NCBI RefSeq assembly: GCF_019355555.1
Contig: NZ_CP072141.1
Coordinates: 3,466,001 to 3,530,000, forward strand
Length of the DNA stretch: 64,000 nt
DNA from: Rhizobium sp. L51/94
GTDB taxonomy: Bacteria > Pseudomonadota > Alphaproteobacteria > Rhizobiales > Rhizobiaceae
Direction: 5' to 3'
Below, one piece after another: positions 9,009 through 17,366 of this stretch. The translations under genes were made by a program, and so were the position numbers. Each line of letters begins with the position of its first letter. Within the stretch, counting starts at the first letter, position 1. The notes below the pieces were generated by a model, which had not been told where the DNA came from, ran no database searches, and was given only the letters and a program-made list of their open reading frames with translations.

Positions 9009-10259
9009 TCAATGCAGGTTCGGCTGCGGGCCCTTGCCGCCTTCGTCGATCTCGAAACCATGGGCGAAGCGGTCGAGCCGCAAAAACCGGCTGACGTCGT
9101 GGGTCTCGTTCCGGGCAATAAGATGCGCAAAGCAAAAGCCGGAGGCAGGCGTCGCCTTGAACCCACCGTAGCACCAGCCACAGTTCAGATAGAGATTGTC
9201 GATCGGCGTACGGTCGATGATCGGCGAACCGTCCATGCTCATGTCCATGATGCCGCCCCAGGCGCGCAGCACCCGCACGCGCGACAGTCCGGGGATAAGC
9301 GACACCCCCTCCTCCAGCGTATGCTCGACCGTCGCAAGGTTGCCGCGCTGGGCATAGGAACTGTAGCCGTCGATATCCGCGCCGAACACCAGCCCGCCCT
9401 TGTCAGACTGCGAGATATAGAAGTGGCCCGCACCATAGGTGATGACATTGTCGATCACCGGCTTCAGCCCCTCGGTCACGAAAGCCTGCAGCACATGGCT
9501 TTCGATCGGCAGGTCGAGATCGGCCATGCGACCGAGCGTCGAGGTATTGCCAGCAGCAGCCAGTGCCAGCTTGTTGCAGCCGATGAAGCCGCGCGTCGTT
9601 TCGACCCCGGTGACCTGACCGTTTTCCCGCCGGATGCCGGTCACTTCGCATTGCTGGATCAGATCGACCCCGCGCGTATCGGCGCCCCGCGCATAGCCCC
9701 AGGCAACCGCGTCATGGCGGGCCGTTCCGCCGCGCTTCTGCAGCAGACCGCCGAGGATGGGGAAGCGGGCATGGTCGTAGTTCAGGTATGGCATCATCTT
9801 GCGGACCTGCTCGCGGTCGAGCAACTCGGCATCGACGCCGTGCATCCGCATCGCATTGCCGCGCCGCGCATAGGCGTCGCGCTGGCCGTCCGAATGGAAC
9901 AGGTTGACGATGCCGCGCTGGGACACCATGGCATTGTAGTTGAAGTCCTGCTCCAGACCTTCCCACAGCTTCATGGACAGCTCGTAGAACGGCTCGTTGC
10001 CGGGCAGCAGGTAGTTCGAGCGGATGATAGTCGTGTTGCGGCCGACATTGCCGGAGCCTATATAGCTCTTCTCCAGCACGGCGACATTGGTAATGCCATG
10101 CTCCTTTGCGAGATAATAGGCCGTCGCCAGCCCATGCCCGCCCCCGCCGACGATGATCACGTCGTAATGCGGCTTCGGCGCCGGCGTCCGCCAGACCGGC
10201 TTCCAGTCACGGTTGCCGGTAAATGCCTGCTTCAAGATGTTGAGTGCTGAATAACGCAT
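9009..10259 (-). CDS. soxB: Sarcosine oxidase beta subunit
   Basis: 416-residue FAD flavoprotein with GGGGHG at residues 38-43, carrying the catalytic site of heterotetrameric sarcosine oxidase. The N-terminus MRYSALNILKQAF is typical of SoxB. The frame extends upstream to 10370, but the extra 37 residues are Cys-rich and unlike the family, so the ATG at 10259 is chosen, giving the usual length. It is the first gene of the soxBDAG operon, whose promoter should lie in 10260-10584. Confidence 0.95.
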   Translation of the reverse strand: MRYSALNILKQAFTGNRDWKPVWRTPAPKPHYDVIIVGGGGHGLATAYYLAKEHGITNVAVLEKSYIGSGNVGRNTTIIRSNYLLPGNEPFYELSMKLWEGLEQDFNYNAMVSQRGIVNLFHSDGQRDAYARRGNAMRMHGVDAELLDREQVRKMMPYLNYDHARFPILGGLLQKRGGTARHDAVAWGYARGADTRGVDLIQQCEVTGIRRENGQVTGVETTRGFIGCNKLALAAAGNTSTLGRMADLDLPIESHVLQAFVTEGLKPVIDNVITYGAGHFYISQSDKGGLVFGADIDGYSSYAQRGNLATVEHTLEEGVSLIPGLSRVRVLRAWGGIMDMSMDGSPIIDRTPIDNLYLNCGWCYGGFKATPASGFCFAHLIARNETHDVSRFLRLDRFAHGFEIDEGGKGPQPNLH

Positions 10260-10584
10260 GCGATGTCCCAAACTCGATCCCGCCAGACATTCGCACATGC
10301 AGCAAAAACAACAAGCCTCCGAAGGACCTAAAATTCGCTGATAAGGACATGATCTTTTTTCCCTTGGCACATGGAAGAAGTGAGTTGGTCCGGTCTTTTT
10401 CGCGGGGACACCGCAGACCTCACTCTGCTAATCGGAATTCGAAATATATCACCAACGAGATATTGCGTGGGTAACAGCTCCGCACTTGTGGAAAATCAGC
10501 ATTGTGACGCGAATTTCACATTACCGCTTACCATTCCTCTAAGCCTTGAAGTAAACGACAGATCACTGAAATTGGTATCGTGTC
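10260..10584. other. Divergent promoter region between soxB and the deacetylase gene
   Basis: 325 bases without a gene, between two divergently read genes. It becomes AT-richer towards 10440-10580. It must carry the promoter of the sox operon (reverse strand) and that of the deacetylase (plus strand). I could not identify a clear operator or terminator in it. Confidence 0.5.
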
Positions 10585-11316
10585 ATGAATACTGTCGTAC
10601 CCGGCGATAAGGCAAGCAATCGGAGCTTCCCGATACTCATGTATCATCACATCGCCGACGCCCCGCCGCGCGGGGTGGGGTCGCGATATATGTTTGTCAG
10701 CAAGCGGCGTTTTCGAAGCCAGATGCGGGCTCTGAAATTGCTTGGCTATACCGGCTGCTCGATGGCAGAACTCGGCCTCTACATGTCGGGCGAAAAGAAG
10801 GGCAAGGCGGTCGGCATCACTTTCGACGACGGCTACCGCAACGTTCATCACAATGCCCTGCCGGTTCTGGCCGAGTTCGGCTTCACCTCCACCACCTATT
10901 TCGTTAGCCGCCAGGTCGGCGGCTATAACAAGTGGGACGAGGGGAGGATGCCGGTCGACCCTTGCATGACAAAAGAAGAACTCCGGGAATGGATGGCTGG
11001 CGGCCAGGAGGTGGGTGCCCATACCCTCGATCACGCCCGTCTGGGCCTGCTCGGCGAGGCCGAGGCACGCGAGCAGATGGCAGGCAGCAAGGCCGAACTC
11101 GAGGATATCAGCGGCGGCGCGGTGACGGCTTTCAGCTACCCGTTCGGAAGCCATAATGATCTCGTCGTGGCAATCGCCCGAGACAGCGGGTTCCTGACGG
11201 CAACGACCACCATCAAAGGCAAGGCAAACGCCAGCCTTGACCAGATGCGCCTGCCACGCGTCACGGTGCGCCGGAAAGATATCGTTCCTAAATTTCTCTG
11301 GAGCCGGATTCTGTAA
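10585..11316 (+). CDS. Polysaccharide deacetylase family protein (NodB-homology domain)
   Basis: 243 residues with a single carbohydrate esterase family 4 domain. Motif 1 is TFDDGY (catalytic/metal Asp81-Asp82), motif 2 is HTLDHARL (metal His146 and His150), motif 3 is SYPFGSH (184-190), and the PILMYHHI start is typical of this group. Such enzymes remove N- or O-acetyl groups from surface polysaccharides or peptidoglycan. There is no clear signal peptide, so it may act in the cytoplasm on a polymer precursor. Its last 29 bases overlap the convergent glycosyltransferase gene. The target polymer is unknown. Confidence 0.88.
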   Translation: MNTVVPGDKASNRSFPILMYHHIADAPPRGVGSRYMFVSKRRFRSQMRALKLLGYTGCSMAELGLYMSGEKKGKAVGITFDDGYRNVHHNALPVLAEFGFTSTTYFVSRQVGGYNKWDEGRMPVDPCMTKEELREWMAGGQEVGAHTLDHARLGLLGEAEAREQMAGSKAELEDISGGAVTAFSYPFGSHNDLVVAIARDSGFLTATTTIKGKANASLDQMRLPRVTVRRKDIVPKFLWSRIL

Positions 11317-12133
11317 CGAGCCGGATTTCAGGCGCTTCATTCGCCTCGGGCGCTGTGCCAGTCCAATAGGACTGGCCTGCAACCACCTGCTTGACGATAT
11401 TGCGCTCTTTCCTCCAACTCCGGCCGATATCCTCGATGTAATAAGCATCGATCTCGCCGACGATCAGGTTCCGATATTGCGCTGCATAGCGCTCCAGCGG
11501 GCGGTTGACCCCTCGGCAAAATTGCTTTTCCGGATCGAGAGCGAAATCCATCAGTTCGGCAGACCGGTGAGCGAAGGATCCCCTGAGAAAGGATGGCCCC
11601 GTCAGAAATGTCGGCTTCTTCTGGCCGATGGAGCATTTTATGCCAATCAGCCGGAAGTGCTTCAGGGCGTAGCAGAATGACCCATTTTTACGGACATCCC
11701 ATCGCTTGTTGGCGTGATTGAAGCTGATCTGGCCGATCCACGGGTAATCCACAAAGGCGTGCAGGTGATCCGGGCGGACCGGGCGATTGAGAAGCCAGTC
11801 GTCTTCCAGATGGAGAATGACGTCGGTCGAACTGGCCAGCCAGTTGCTAGCGACGGCCTTCGCGAAATTCGGCCGCTCGGGAAGAGAGATCAAGGCATTC
11901 GGGTCATACTGGCGAATGATGGCTATGCATCTCTCTTGATCCGCCTCGCTCCCGAACAGCGGATCGATATTTGCAATGATCCTGCGTATCCTGAAGGCAC
12001 TGAAAAGATTTGCGTGGAAAGACCGAAGTGTCCGCTCCAGCAAATCGGGGCGACGCGTTGCAACAATACAGACGTCGATCCACTTCAATTCTGCCGGCAT
12101 AACAGAAGTATTGTACTCTTCCTGCTGATACAT
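11288..12133 (-). CDS. Glycosyltransferase family 2-like protein
   Basis: 281 residues. The N-terminus (about 18-60) resembles a GT-A fold nucleotide-sugar binding start (WIDVCIVATRRPDLLERTLRSF), and the acidic motif HLEDDW at about 108-113 would serve as the DxD metal site. The rest resembles no family I can name. It overlaps the deacetylase tail to tail by 29 bases and is followed upstream by an unusually AT-rich gap, so the pair may be a small surface-polysaccharide cassette. An internal Met at residue 12 is an alternative start, but no better ribosome site supports it. Acceptor and donor cannot be inferred. Confidence 0.65.
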   Translation of the reverse strand: MYQQEEYNTSVMPAELKWIDVCIVATRRPDLLERTLRSFHANLFSAFRIRRIIANIDPLFGSEADQERCIAIIRQYDPNALISLPERPNFAKAVASNWLASSTDVILHLEDDWLLNRPVRPDHLHAFVDYPWIGQISFNHANKRWDVRKNGSFCYALKHFRLIGIKCSIGQKKPTFLTGPSFLRGSFAHRSAELMDFALDPEKQFCRGVNRPLERYAAQYRNLIVGEIDAYYIEDIGRSWRKERNIVKQVVAGQSYWTGTAPEANEAPEIRLVTESGSREI

Positions 12134-12495
12134 TTTCGCATTTCTCGTAGAGCAAAATAAAATTTTCTTATTCTATCGATCGCATAGATCGAATGGACCT
12201 TCAGAAGTGCGGTGAAAAACTTTTATGTTTTAAAATTTAAAATCATAGAAATCAAATGATACTCTCAAGTTTATTTATATATTCGCGAATTTTTTCTGTC
12301 ATTTTTTTGTAAAAAATCTAAAATTAAGTTTCGCCTCATAAAGTAAAAACAATAAGGTATTTTTCGATAGTGAAGCGAAGCTGATTTTTACTGATATTTT
12401 TGGCAACAGGATCTCACTCGCCCATGGCGAGTTGAGGCTGCCCCTGCCCAAGCACTCCCTTGGCACCGAGACCAAGGATGGCGTAAAAGAGGATC
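12134..12495. other. AT-rich intergenic region
   Basis: 362 bases without a gene. From about 12160 to 12390 the sequence is strikingly AT-rich compared with the flanking high-GC coding DNA, with runs of A and T and no open frame of note. It holds the promoters of the glycosyltransferase (reverse) and the CysQ-like gene (plus). The composition could reflect either a strong promoter region or the edge of acquired DNA. Confidence 0.5.
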
Positions 12496-13290
12496 ATGCT
12501 TGCAGTATTTGAAAAAGCCGCGTTGGAAGCGGGTCAGGCCATTCTGGCCGTCTACCGCTCCGGACATGCGGTGACCCGGAAACTCGACCTGTCGCCCGTA
12601 ACTGTTGCGGATGAGAGGGCGGAGGTGATCATCCTTGCCCATCTTGCGGCGGCTTTTCCGGACATTCCCGTCATCGCGGAAGAGGCAGTGGCCGCTGGCT
12701 ACAGTCCGGCAACCGGCACGACGCCGTTCTTCCTGGTCGATCCGCTCGACGGCACACGTGAATTCATCGAGCATCGCGACGAATTTACCGTCAACATAGC
12801 CTATATCGTTGACGGCAAACCTGTTGCCGGAATCGTCTATGCCCCTGCCCTCGGCGTGGCCTTCACAGGCGAGGATGGCGTGGCTGAAAAGCTGGTGGTG
12901 GATGCCGACTTCAGGATCGCCAGCCGCACGCCGATCACCGCGCGCCAGGCTGGTAAAACGCTGACGGGGCTCGCCAGCCGCTGCAACGGCAACGACCGAA
13001 CCGACGACTTTCTCTCCGACAACGCCGTCAGCGCCTGCACGATGATCGGCTCCTCGCTGAAATTCTGCCTGCTCGCCGAAGGCAAGGCGGACGTTTATCC
13101 GCGTTTCGCAAGGACGATGGAATGGGACACGGCCGCCGGCGATGCCGTGCTTCGCGCAGCAGGCGGAACGACAGTCACCCTCGATGGCAAACCGCTCGGC
13201 TATGGCAAGCGAAACCAGCCGACCGACAGCGACTTCGCCAACCCCGACTTCATCTCATGGGGCGCACGGAATACAGCTTCCGGGGGATAA
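12496..13290 (+). CDS. cysQ: 3'(2'),5'-bisphosphate nucleotidase CysQ-like (inositol monophosphatase family)
   Basis: 264-residue member of the Li+-sensitive Mg2+-dependent phosphatase family. The metal-binding motif VDPLDGTREF is at 81-90, preceded by EE at 62-63, and the second motif WDTAAGD is at 210-216. The REF ending and overall layout match CysQ, which hydrolyses PAP/PAPS-type 3'-phosphoadenosine nucleotides in sulfur metabolism, rather than inositol monophosphatase. The ATG at 12496 follows AGAGGA. No sulfur genes are adjacent, so the role is from family knowledge. Confidence 0.87.
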   Translation: MLAVFEKAALEAGQAILAVYRSGHAVTRKLDLSPVTVADERAEVIILAHLAAAFPDIPVIAEEAVAAGYSPATGTTPFFLVDPLDGTREFIEHRDEFTVNIAYIVDGKPVAGIVYAPALGVAFTGEDGVAEKLVVDADFRIASRTPITARQAGKTLTGLASRCNGNDRTDDFLSDNAVSACTMIGSSLKFCLLAEGKADVYPRFARTMEWDTAAGDAVLRAAGGTTVTLDGKPLGYGKRNQPTDSDFANPDFISWGARNTASGG

Positions 13291-13426
13291 ACCGTCCGGA
13301 AAATCCAGCAAAAACAACGCCGACTAGCGTTTTTCATCCCCGCACCCTCCATCGGCTTTAAACTCCACGGTGAATGACGCCGGCAAGCTGACCTGAAAGC
13401 TCCGGCCCACACCGCGGGAGATGCCC

Positions 13427-14467
13427 ATGTCAGACCAGACCGCCAACCTATCCCTGCCCTATATCCTGCCATCCCAGGCTCAAAAGCACGTCACCCATAA
13501 CGAAGCGTTGCAACGGCTGGATGCCATGGTCCAGCTCGCCATCACTGCGACCCGCTCATCGCCACCGCCCGACCCCATCAGCGAGGGCGACTGCTATCTC
13601 GTCGCGTCGGCGGCGACAGGCATCTGGTCAGGCAAATCCGCACAATTGGCTCTCAGGCAGGACGGAGCCTGGATTTTTCTGCAGCCCCGCACCGGCTGGC
13701 GCGCCTGGTTCAAGGCCGACAACCGCCTTCGCGTCCTCGAAGGCGGCACCTGGAGCGAAATGAGCCTCCCATCCGAGGGCACGATGTCTGCGCTCGGCAT
13801 CAATGCGTCTACCGATGCCACCAACCGCCTCACCGTCAGCGCTGCAGCAACGCTGTTCAACAATGCCGGCAACGGCCACCAGATCAAGGTCAACAAGAAC
13901 TCTTCCGGCGACACTGCCTCACTGCTCTTCCAGACCGGTTGGTCTGGGCGCGCGGAACTGGGACTGGCGGGCAACGACAGTTTCTCCATCAAGGTCAGCC
14001 CGGACGGTGGGACATGGCAGACCGGGCTGTCAGTGTCGCCGCAGGGCATCGTCGACATGCCGCAACAACCGGCCGCGCGTGCATCGCTCGCCGTCGGCGC
14101 GCTGACACCGTCGAGCGGCAGCCAGACCGGCTTTACACAGTTGAGCGCCGCGCGTGGCGGCTTCGCACTCGGCACGAGCCTCGGTAGCAGCCTCGGCAAT
14201 CGCCTCGTGGTGCCGGCCGCAGGTCTTTATCTTCTATCATTGAGCGCAAGCATCCTCACCTCCGCTGGGCATTCCGCCAGCCTTGTCGCCAACGGCAGCA
14301 CCACGCTTGCCACCGCCAGTGCCGTGGCAAGCAGCAACCCGTTTCGCCACAGCGGCGTGGGATTGGCCATCCTTAACGCCGGCGATCTGCTGACCTTGCT
14401 TCATTCCGGCACGGCGCAATACGATTTCGGCGCCGGTAAAACGGAGATAACCATAGTCCGGCTTTGA
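13427..14467 (+). CDS. DUF2793 domain protein with C1q-like C-terminus
   Basis: 346 residues. The N-terminus LPYILPSQAQKHVTHNEAL is characteristic of DUF2793, seen in phage and gene-transfer-agent tail regions and as lone genes in rhizobia. The middle region is Ser/Gly/Thr-rich. The C-terminal about 110 residues (from GFTQLSAARGG to the end) look like a beta-rich C1q/TNF-like or tail-fibre tip domain. The ATG at 13427 has GGGAG at good spacing; an ATG six bases earlier is the alternative. No other phage genes surround it, so it is either a domesticated tail-tip protein or a surface structure component. Function unknown. Confidence 0.75.
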   Translation: MSDQTANLSLPYILPSQAQKHVTHNEALQRLDAMVQLAITATRSSPPPDPISEGDCYLVASAATGIWSGKSAQLALRQDGAWIFLQPRTGWRAWFKADNRLRVLEGGTWSEMSLPSEGTMSALGINASTDATNRLTVSAAATLFNNAGNGHQIKVNKNSSGDTASLLFQTGWSGRAELGLAGNDSFSIKVSPDGGTWQTGLSVSPQGIVDMPQQPAARASLAVGALTPSSGSQTGFTQLSAARGGFALGTSLGSSLGNRLVVPAAGLYLLSLSASILTSAGHSASLVANGSTTLATASAVASSNPFRHSGVGLAILNAGDLLTLLHSGTAQYDFGAGKTEITIVRL

Positions 14468-14611
14468 GAAATTAACGGAGAGGCCGGCAGATCCAAAAAC
14501 TGCCGGTCAATGGCTCGGCCGGCACCGAACGCATCCCCCGACCTCGCCTCCGCACCGAAAAGCGCGCCCAACGATCCACCAGTTTGCGCCAATCTCTGAG
14601 AGATCAGCTGG

Positions 14612-14826
14612 ATGCCATTGAAAAAATACAAAATAATTTCAGCTGTTCACTGCTGCTCAAAAACACAAAATACTGAATTAGCGACTTAAAAGAAATCCCG
14701 CGAATCAGCCAGTTTCTGCGCGAACATAAGGACTTGGCGGCGATCGGCGACGATTGGAAAGCCGCCGCAAATCACTTGCGCGCCACACTCCGTAAAATTG
14801 TTATCAAAGTGTTACTGAGGGCTTAG
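14612..14826 (+). pseudogene. Possible broken small gene (frameshifted)
   Basis: A short frame starts at the ATG 14612 (MPLKKYKI...) and stops at 14687. A second frame, offset by one register, runs from 14677 to a TAG at 14824. It has codon use like real genes and a charged helical product containing FLREHKDLAAIGDDWKAA. The second frame has no ATG or GTG of its own. Joined by a frameshift the two would make roughly 70 residues. It could be a decayed gene or a chance open stretch; I recognise no family. Confidence 0.25.
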
Positions 14827-14837
14827 TCAATTTTTAA
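14823..14837 (+). promoter_or_regulatory. Candidate CtrA-binding site upstream of sciP
   Basis: The sequence TTAG-N7-TTAA differs by one base from the CtrA consensus TTAA-N7-TTAA and lies 53 bases before the sciP start. A GANTC methylation site (GAGTC, 14883-14887) lies between it and the start codon. In Caulobacter, sciP is transcribed from a CtrA-activated promoter, so the position makes sense. Confidence 0.4.
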
Positions 14838-14889
14838 ATGTGGCGAGATACAGTCCTGGAAGTGGTCTTGAGTGTGTGTAGAGAGTCCA

Positions 14890-15165
14890 ATGACCGAAAT
14901 GATACGTCCCCGGGTGAAATACGTCATCGGCCCCGATGGCAGCCCCCTTACGATTGCTGACCTGCCCCCGCCCAATACGCGGCGCTGGGTCATCCGCCGT
15001 AAAGCTGAGGTTGTCGCGGCTGTGCGCGGTGGCCTGTTGAGCCTGGAAGAAGCCTGTGACCGCTATACGCTGACGGTCGAGGAGTTTCTGTCTTGGCAGT
15101 CCTCCATCAGCAGCCATGGTCTTGCCGGCCTGCGCACCACGCGCATCCAGCAATATCGCCACTGA
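14890..15165 (+). CDS. sciP: SciP, small CtrA-inhibitory protein (DUF1153)
   Basis: 91 residues, matching DUF1153 almost throughout: VKYVIGPDGSPLT, the LPPPNTRRWVIRRKAEVV segment and a C-terminal helix-turn-helix-like part (LSLEEACDRYTLTVEEFLSWQ). In Caulobacter this protein binds DNA and CtrA and blocks CtrA-dependent transcription in part of the cell cycle. The ATG at 14890 gives the standard N-terminus; an in-frame ATG at 14872 would add six residues. It lies 1.7 kb upstream of ctrA in the same direction, within the conserved cell-cycle locus. Confidence 0.92.
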   Translation: MTEMIRPRVKYVIGPDGSPLTIADLPPPNTRRWVIRRKAEVVAAVRGGLLSLEEACDRYTLTVEEFLSWQSSISSHGLAGLRTTRIQQYRH

Positions 15166-15190
15166 CGCGATAACCTGATCTTCACAGAAC

Positions 15191-15661
15191 CTATTTTTTC
15201 GGGCCCGATCCATTCCTCAGGAGGAAATGGAGGAGGCCCGAAATTATTGTCGAGCCCGCGTAAAACCAGAGACCGGGCTGCGTGAAAGCGCTCGCCAGAC
15301 CACTGGTCTTGGCAGCCGCGATTACAATTGCCACGAGCATCACATCCATCATCGACCAGCGCGAGAGTTGCGGAACGACCCGCTCGAAAAATGCCCCGCC
15401 TTCGCCCCTGCCATCGCTGGACAGGGCCTCCATCGCCAGGGCCACGAGTTTCACGATCGGCAACCCGATCGACACGACAGCCACGACTACCGAAAGCACA
15501 ACGTTGCCGCTCTGCCAGAGCGATGCGACGATGGCAAGCAACGACGGCGTCTCGCTGAAAAAGTAGAGCCGGTCGAAACGCACCAGCGGCAAGACCAAGC
15601 CGAGGGCCAGGAAAAATGGCGCCGCAATCAGGAGAACGGCCCTGACGCTCCTGATGTCCAT
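15191..15661 (-). CDS. Paraquat-inducible protein A (PqiA) family membrane protein
   Basis: 156-residue membrane protein with four hydrophobic segments (about 8-28, 45-70, 100-120 and 128-148). It shows family features FFLALGLVLPLV near the N-terminus and SRWSMMDVMLVAIVI in the middle. It is a single-module version of PqiA, which in Enterobacteria works with MCE-type proteins at the envelope. The ATG at 15661 is preceded by GGAGG at 8 bases; the frame is open further upstream but without family features. No MCE-domain gene is next to it. Convergent with sciP, with a 25-base gap. Confidence 0.75.
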   Translation of the reverse strand: MDIRSVRAVLLIAAPFFLALGLVLPLVRFDRLYFFSETPSLLAIVASLWQSGNVVLSVVVAVVSIGLPIVKLVALAMEALSSDGRGEGGAFFERVVPQLSRWSMMDVMLVAIVIAAAKTSGLASAFTQPGLWFYAGSTIISGLLHFLLRNGSGPKK

Positions 15662-15840
15662 GACCCGATCCTCCAAGACGATGCTGCGGGTGCAGCGATA
15701 GCCTGAAGCCGGCCCGGGGCGCAACTGTGCCCCGAATGGAGAGCGGTCGGAAAAACGCCAAAAACCGTGCATGGCTGGCCACCAGGCCAGTCATGCACGG
15801 CTCTTCGCGATGACTTTCACAAACCCCAGCGAAGATGCGA

Positions 15841-16197
15841 TCAGGCGCGGGCTCTCGCCCCCCCGTCACGCTCTTCCAGCGCTGCCGCCTTGGCATACTC
15901 GGCCTGCATCTCTTCGAGAGTGCTTTCCAAGGCCTCCTCCTGCGTCCGCAGTTCCCGGATCGAGACCTGCAGGTTGTCCGCACGCTGCCGCGCGGCCTTG
16001 GCAAAAGTCGGATAGGCAAAGTGGTTCGGGTCCGTAATTCCGGACTTTTTCTCTTCCAAGACGATCTGGCTCTCCAGATCCTTGGTCATCCTGTCGAATT
16101 CCGCTGTCATCATTTGCAACTGCTGCAACTGGCGACGTTTTTCGTTTACCTGGAACTCTTTCAGACGGACTAGGCTCTCACGTGACTTCATACGCAT
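15841..16197 (-). CDS. FliJ-like flagellar export chaperone
   Basis: 118-residue, highly charged, mostly coiled-coil protein (heptad pattern from about residue 5 to 110) with the N-terminal MRMKSRESLVRLKEFQVNEKRRQLQQ typical of FliJ. FliJ is a cytoplasmic component of the flagellar type III export apparatus. Its position divergent to ctrA is common in rhizobia. It starts at the ATG 16197, or at 16191 two codons later. The frame continues upstream to 16269 without family features. FliJ proteins are poorly conserved, so the call rests on pattern and context. Confidence 0.7.
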   Translation of the reverse strand: MRMKSRESLVRLKEFQVNEKRRQLQQLQMMTAEFDRMTKDLESQIVLEEKKSGITDPNHFAYPTFAKAARQRADNLQVSIRELRTQEEALESTLEEMQAEYAKAAALEERDGGARARA

Positions 16198-16630
16198 TAC
16201 TCCCGTGATGAGAGACCCCGGATCTCTACACATTACCCGCCCACGTCGATTTGAATCGCAATGGGACAAAAAAATTCCGGCGGCGTTAACAAAAAGCTAC
16301 CTCTGGTAACCTTTCGTTTACGGGCATCGTTAATGATAGGCCCTATCATTTAAGGGTCGGTAAATACCTCGGACGAAATCGAAACAAAGGCATTATCGAT
16401 TCAAAAGAATCAGTTGGCTTATTTTCTTAATGTAGAAGTTAAGAAAATCGGAATGCTGATTTGCGTGGAAAATCAGGGAAGTGAGAAAAATATTTAATAA
16501 AGTCGATACAGCTTGCCAGATGGAATCAGAATTTGTTAACCATTCCGTGGCAGCTTTCAAATCAGGCAGTGGTTGAATCGGTATCGCGTAGGAGGCTTTC
16601 GACCTTTCGGCGGCGGTAAAGGGGAATATT
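16198..16630. promoter_or_regulatory. ctrA/fliJ divergent regulatory region with five GANTC sites
   Basis: 433 bases without a gene between divergent fliJ-like and ctrA. GANTC sites, the target of the CcrM methylase, occur at 16253, 16398, 16407, 16523 and 16575. Four lie within 182 bases, where less than one would be expected. TTAACCAT at 16536-16543 matches a CtrA half-site, and TTAA-N8-TTAA at about 16427-16442 is one base off the CtrA spacing. Methylation-controlled and autoregulated ctrA promoters are known in Caulobacter and Brucella. Promoter start sites were not determined. Confidence 0.6.
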
Positions 16631-17332
16631 ATGCGGGTTCTACTCATTGAAGACGACAGCGCGACAGCGCAGAGCATCGAATTGATGCTCAAATCCGAAA
16701 GCTTCAACGTCTACACGACCGACCTCGGTGAAGAGGGCGTGGATCTTGGCAAGCTGTATGACTATGATATCATTCTACTCGATTTGAACCTTCCAGACAT
16801 GTCTGGCTACGAAGTTCTTCGTACGCTGCGTCTGTCGAAGGTCAAGACACCGATCCTCATCCTTTCCGGCATGGCCGGCATCGAGGACAAGGTTCGCGGT
16901 CTCGGCTTCGGTGCCGACGATTACATGACAAAGCCGTTCCACAAGGACGAACTGGTCGCTCGCATTCATGCGATCGTCCGTCGCTCCAAGGGTCACGCCC
17001 AGTCGGTCATCTCGACGGGCGAACTGATCGTCAACCTCGACGCCAAGACCGTCGAAGTCGGCGGCCAGCGTGTCCACCTGACTGGCAAGGAATACCAGAT
17101 GCTGGAGTTGCTTTCGCTCCGCAAGGGTACGACCCTCACCAAGGAAATGTTCCTGAACCACCTCTATGGCGGCATGGACGAACCGGAACTGAAGATCATC
17201 GACGTCTTCATCTGCAAGCTTCGCAAGAAGCTCGCCAATGCGGCCGGCGGTGCGAACTACATCGAAACAGTCTGGGGCCGCGGCTATGTGCTGCGCGAAC
17301 CGGAAAGCAGCAGCTACGCCGAAAGCGCCTGA
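16631..17332 (+). CDS. ctrA: Cell-cycle response regulator CtrA
   Basis: 233-residue OmpR/PhoB-class response regulator. The receiver domain (1-115) has the acidic pair Asp8-Asp9, phosphoacceptor Asp51 (LLDLNLPDM) and Lys101 (MTKPF). The C-terminal winged helix (about 125-225) has the recognition segment [20 protein letters not shown] that is nearly invariant in CtrA. CtrA is the master transcription factor and replication inhibitor of the alphaproteobacterial cell cycle, phosphorylated through ChpT, whose gene is 0.6 kb downstream. GGAGG lies about 30 bases upstream and GGGGAATATT closer to the ATG. A perfect terminator follows. Confidence 0.98.
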   Translation: MRVLLIEDDSATAQSIELMLKSESFNVYTTDLGEEGVDLGKLYDYDIILLDLNLPDMSGYEVLRTLRLSKVKTPILILSGMAGIEDKVRGLGFGADDYMTKPFHKDELVARIHAIVRRSKGHAQSVISTGELIVNLDAKTVEVGGQRVHLTGKEYQMLELLSLRKGTTLTKEMFLNHLYGGMDEPELKIIDVFICKLRKKLANAAGGANYIETVWGRGYVLREPESSSYAESA

Positions 17333-17366
17333 GCTACCCGACGGAACCCGACCACTGCCACATATC

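Noticed and set aside
8772-10250. Open frame of 492 codons on the plus strand within soxD/soxB
   Set aside because: Antisense shadow; no motifs.
14484-14506. CCGGCAG/CTGCCGG inverted repeat after the DUF2793 gene as a terminator
   Set aside because: Only a 7-bp stem with a 9-base loop and no T-run; not strong enough to call.
16427-16442. TTAA-N8-TTAA as a full CtrA site
   Set aside because: CtrA sites have N7 spacing; with N8 it is only a weak hint and was not listed as a site by itself.
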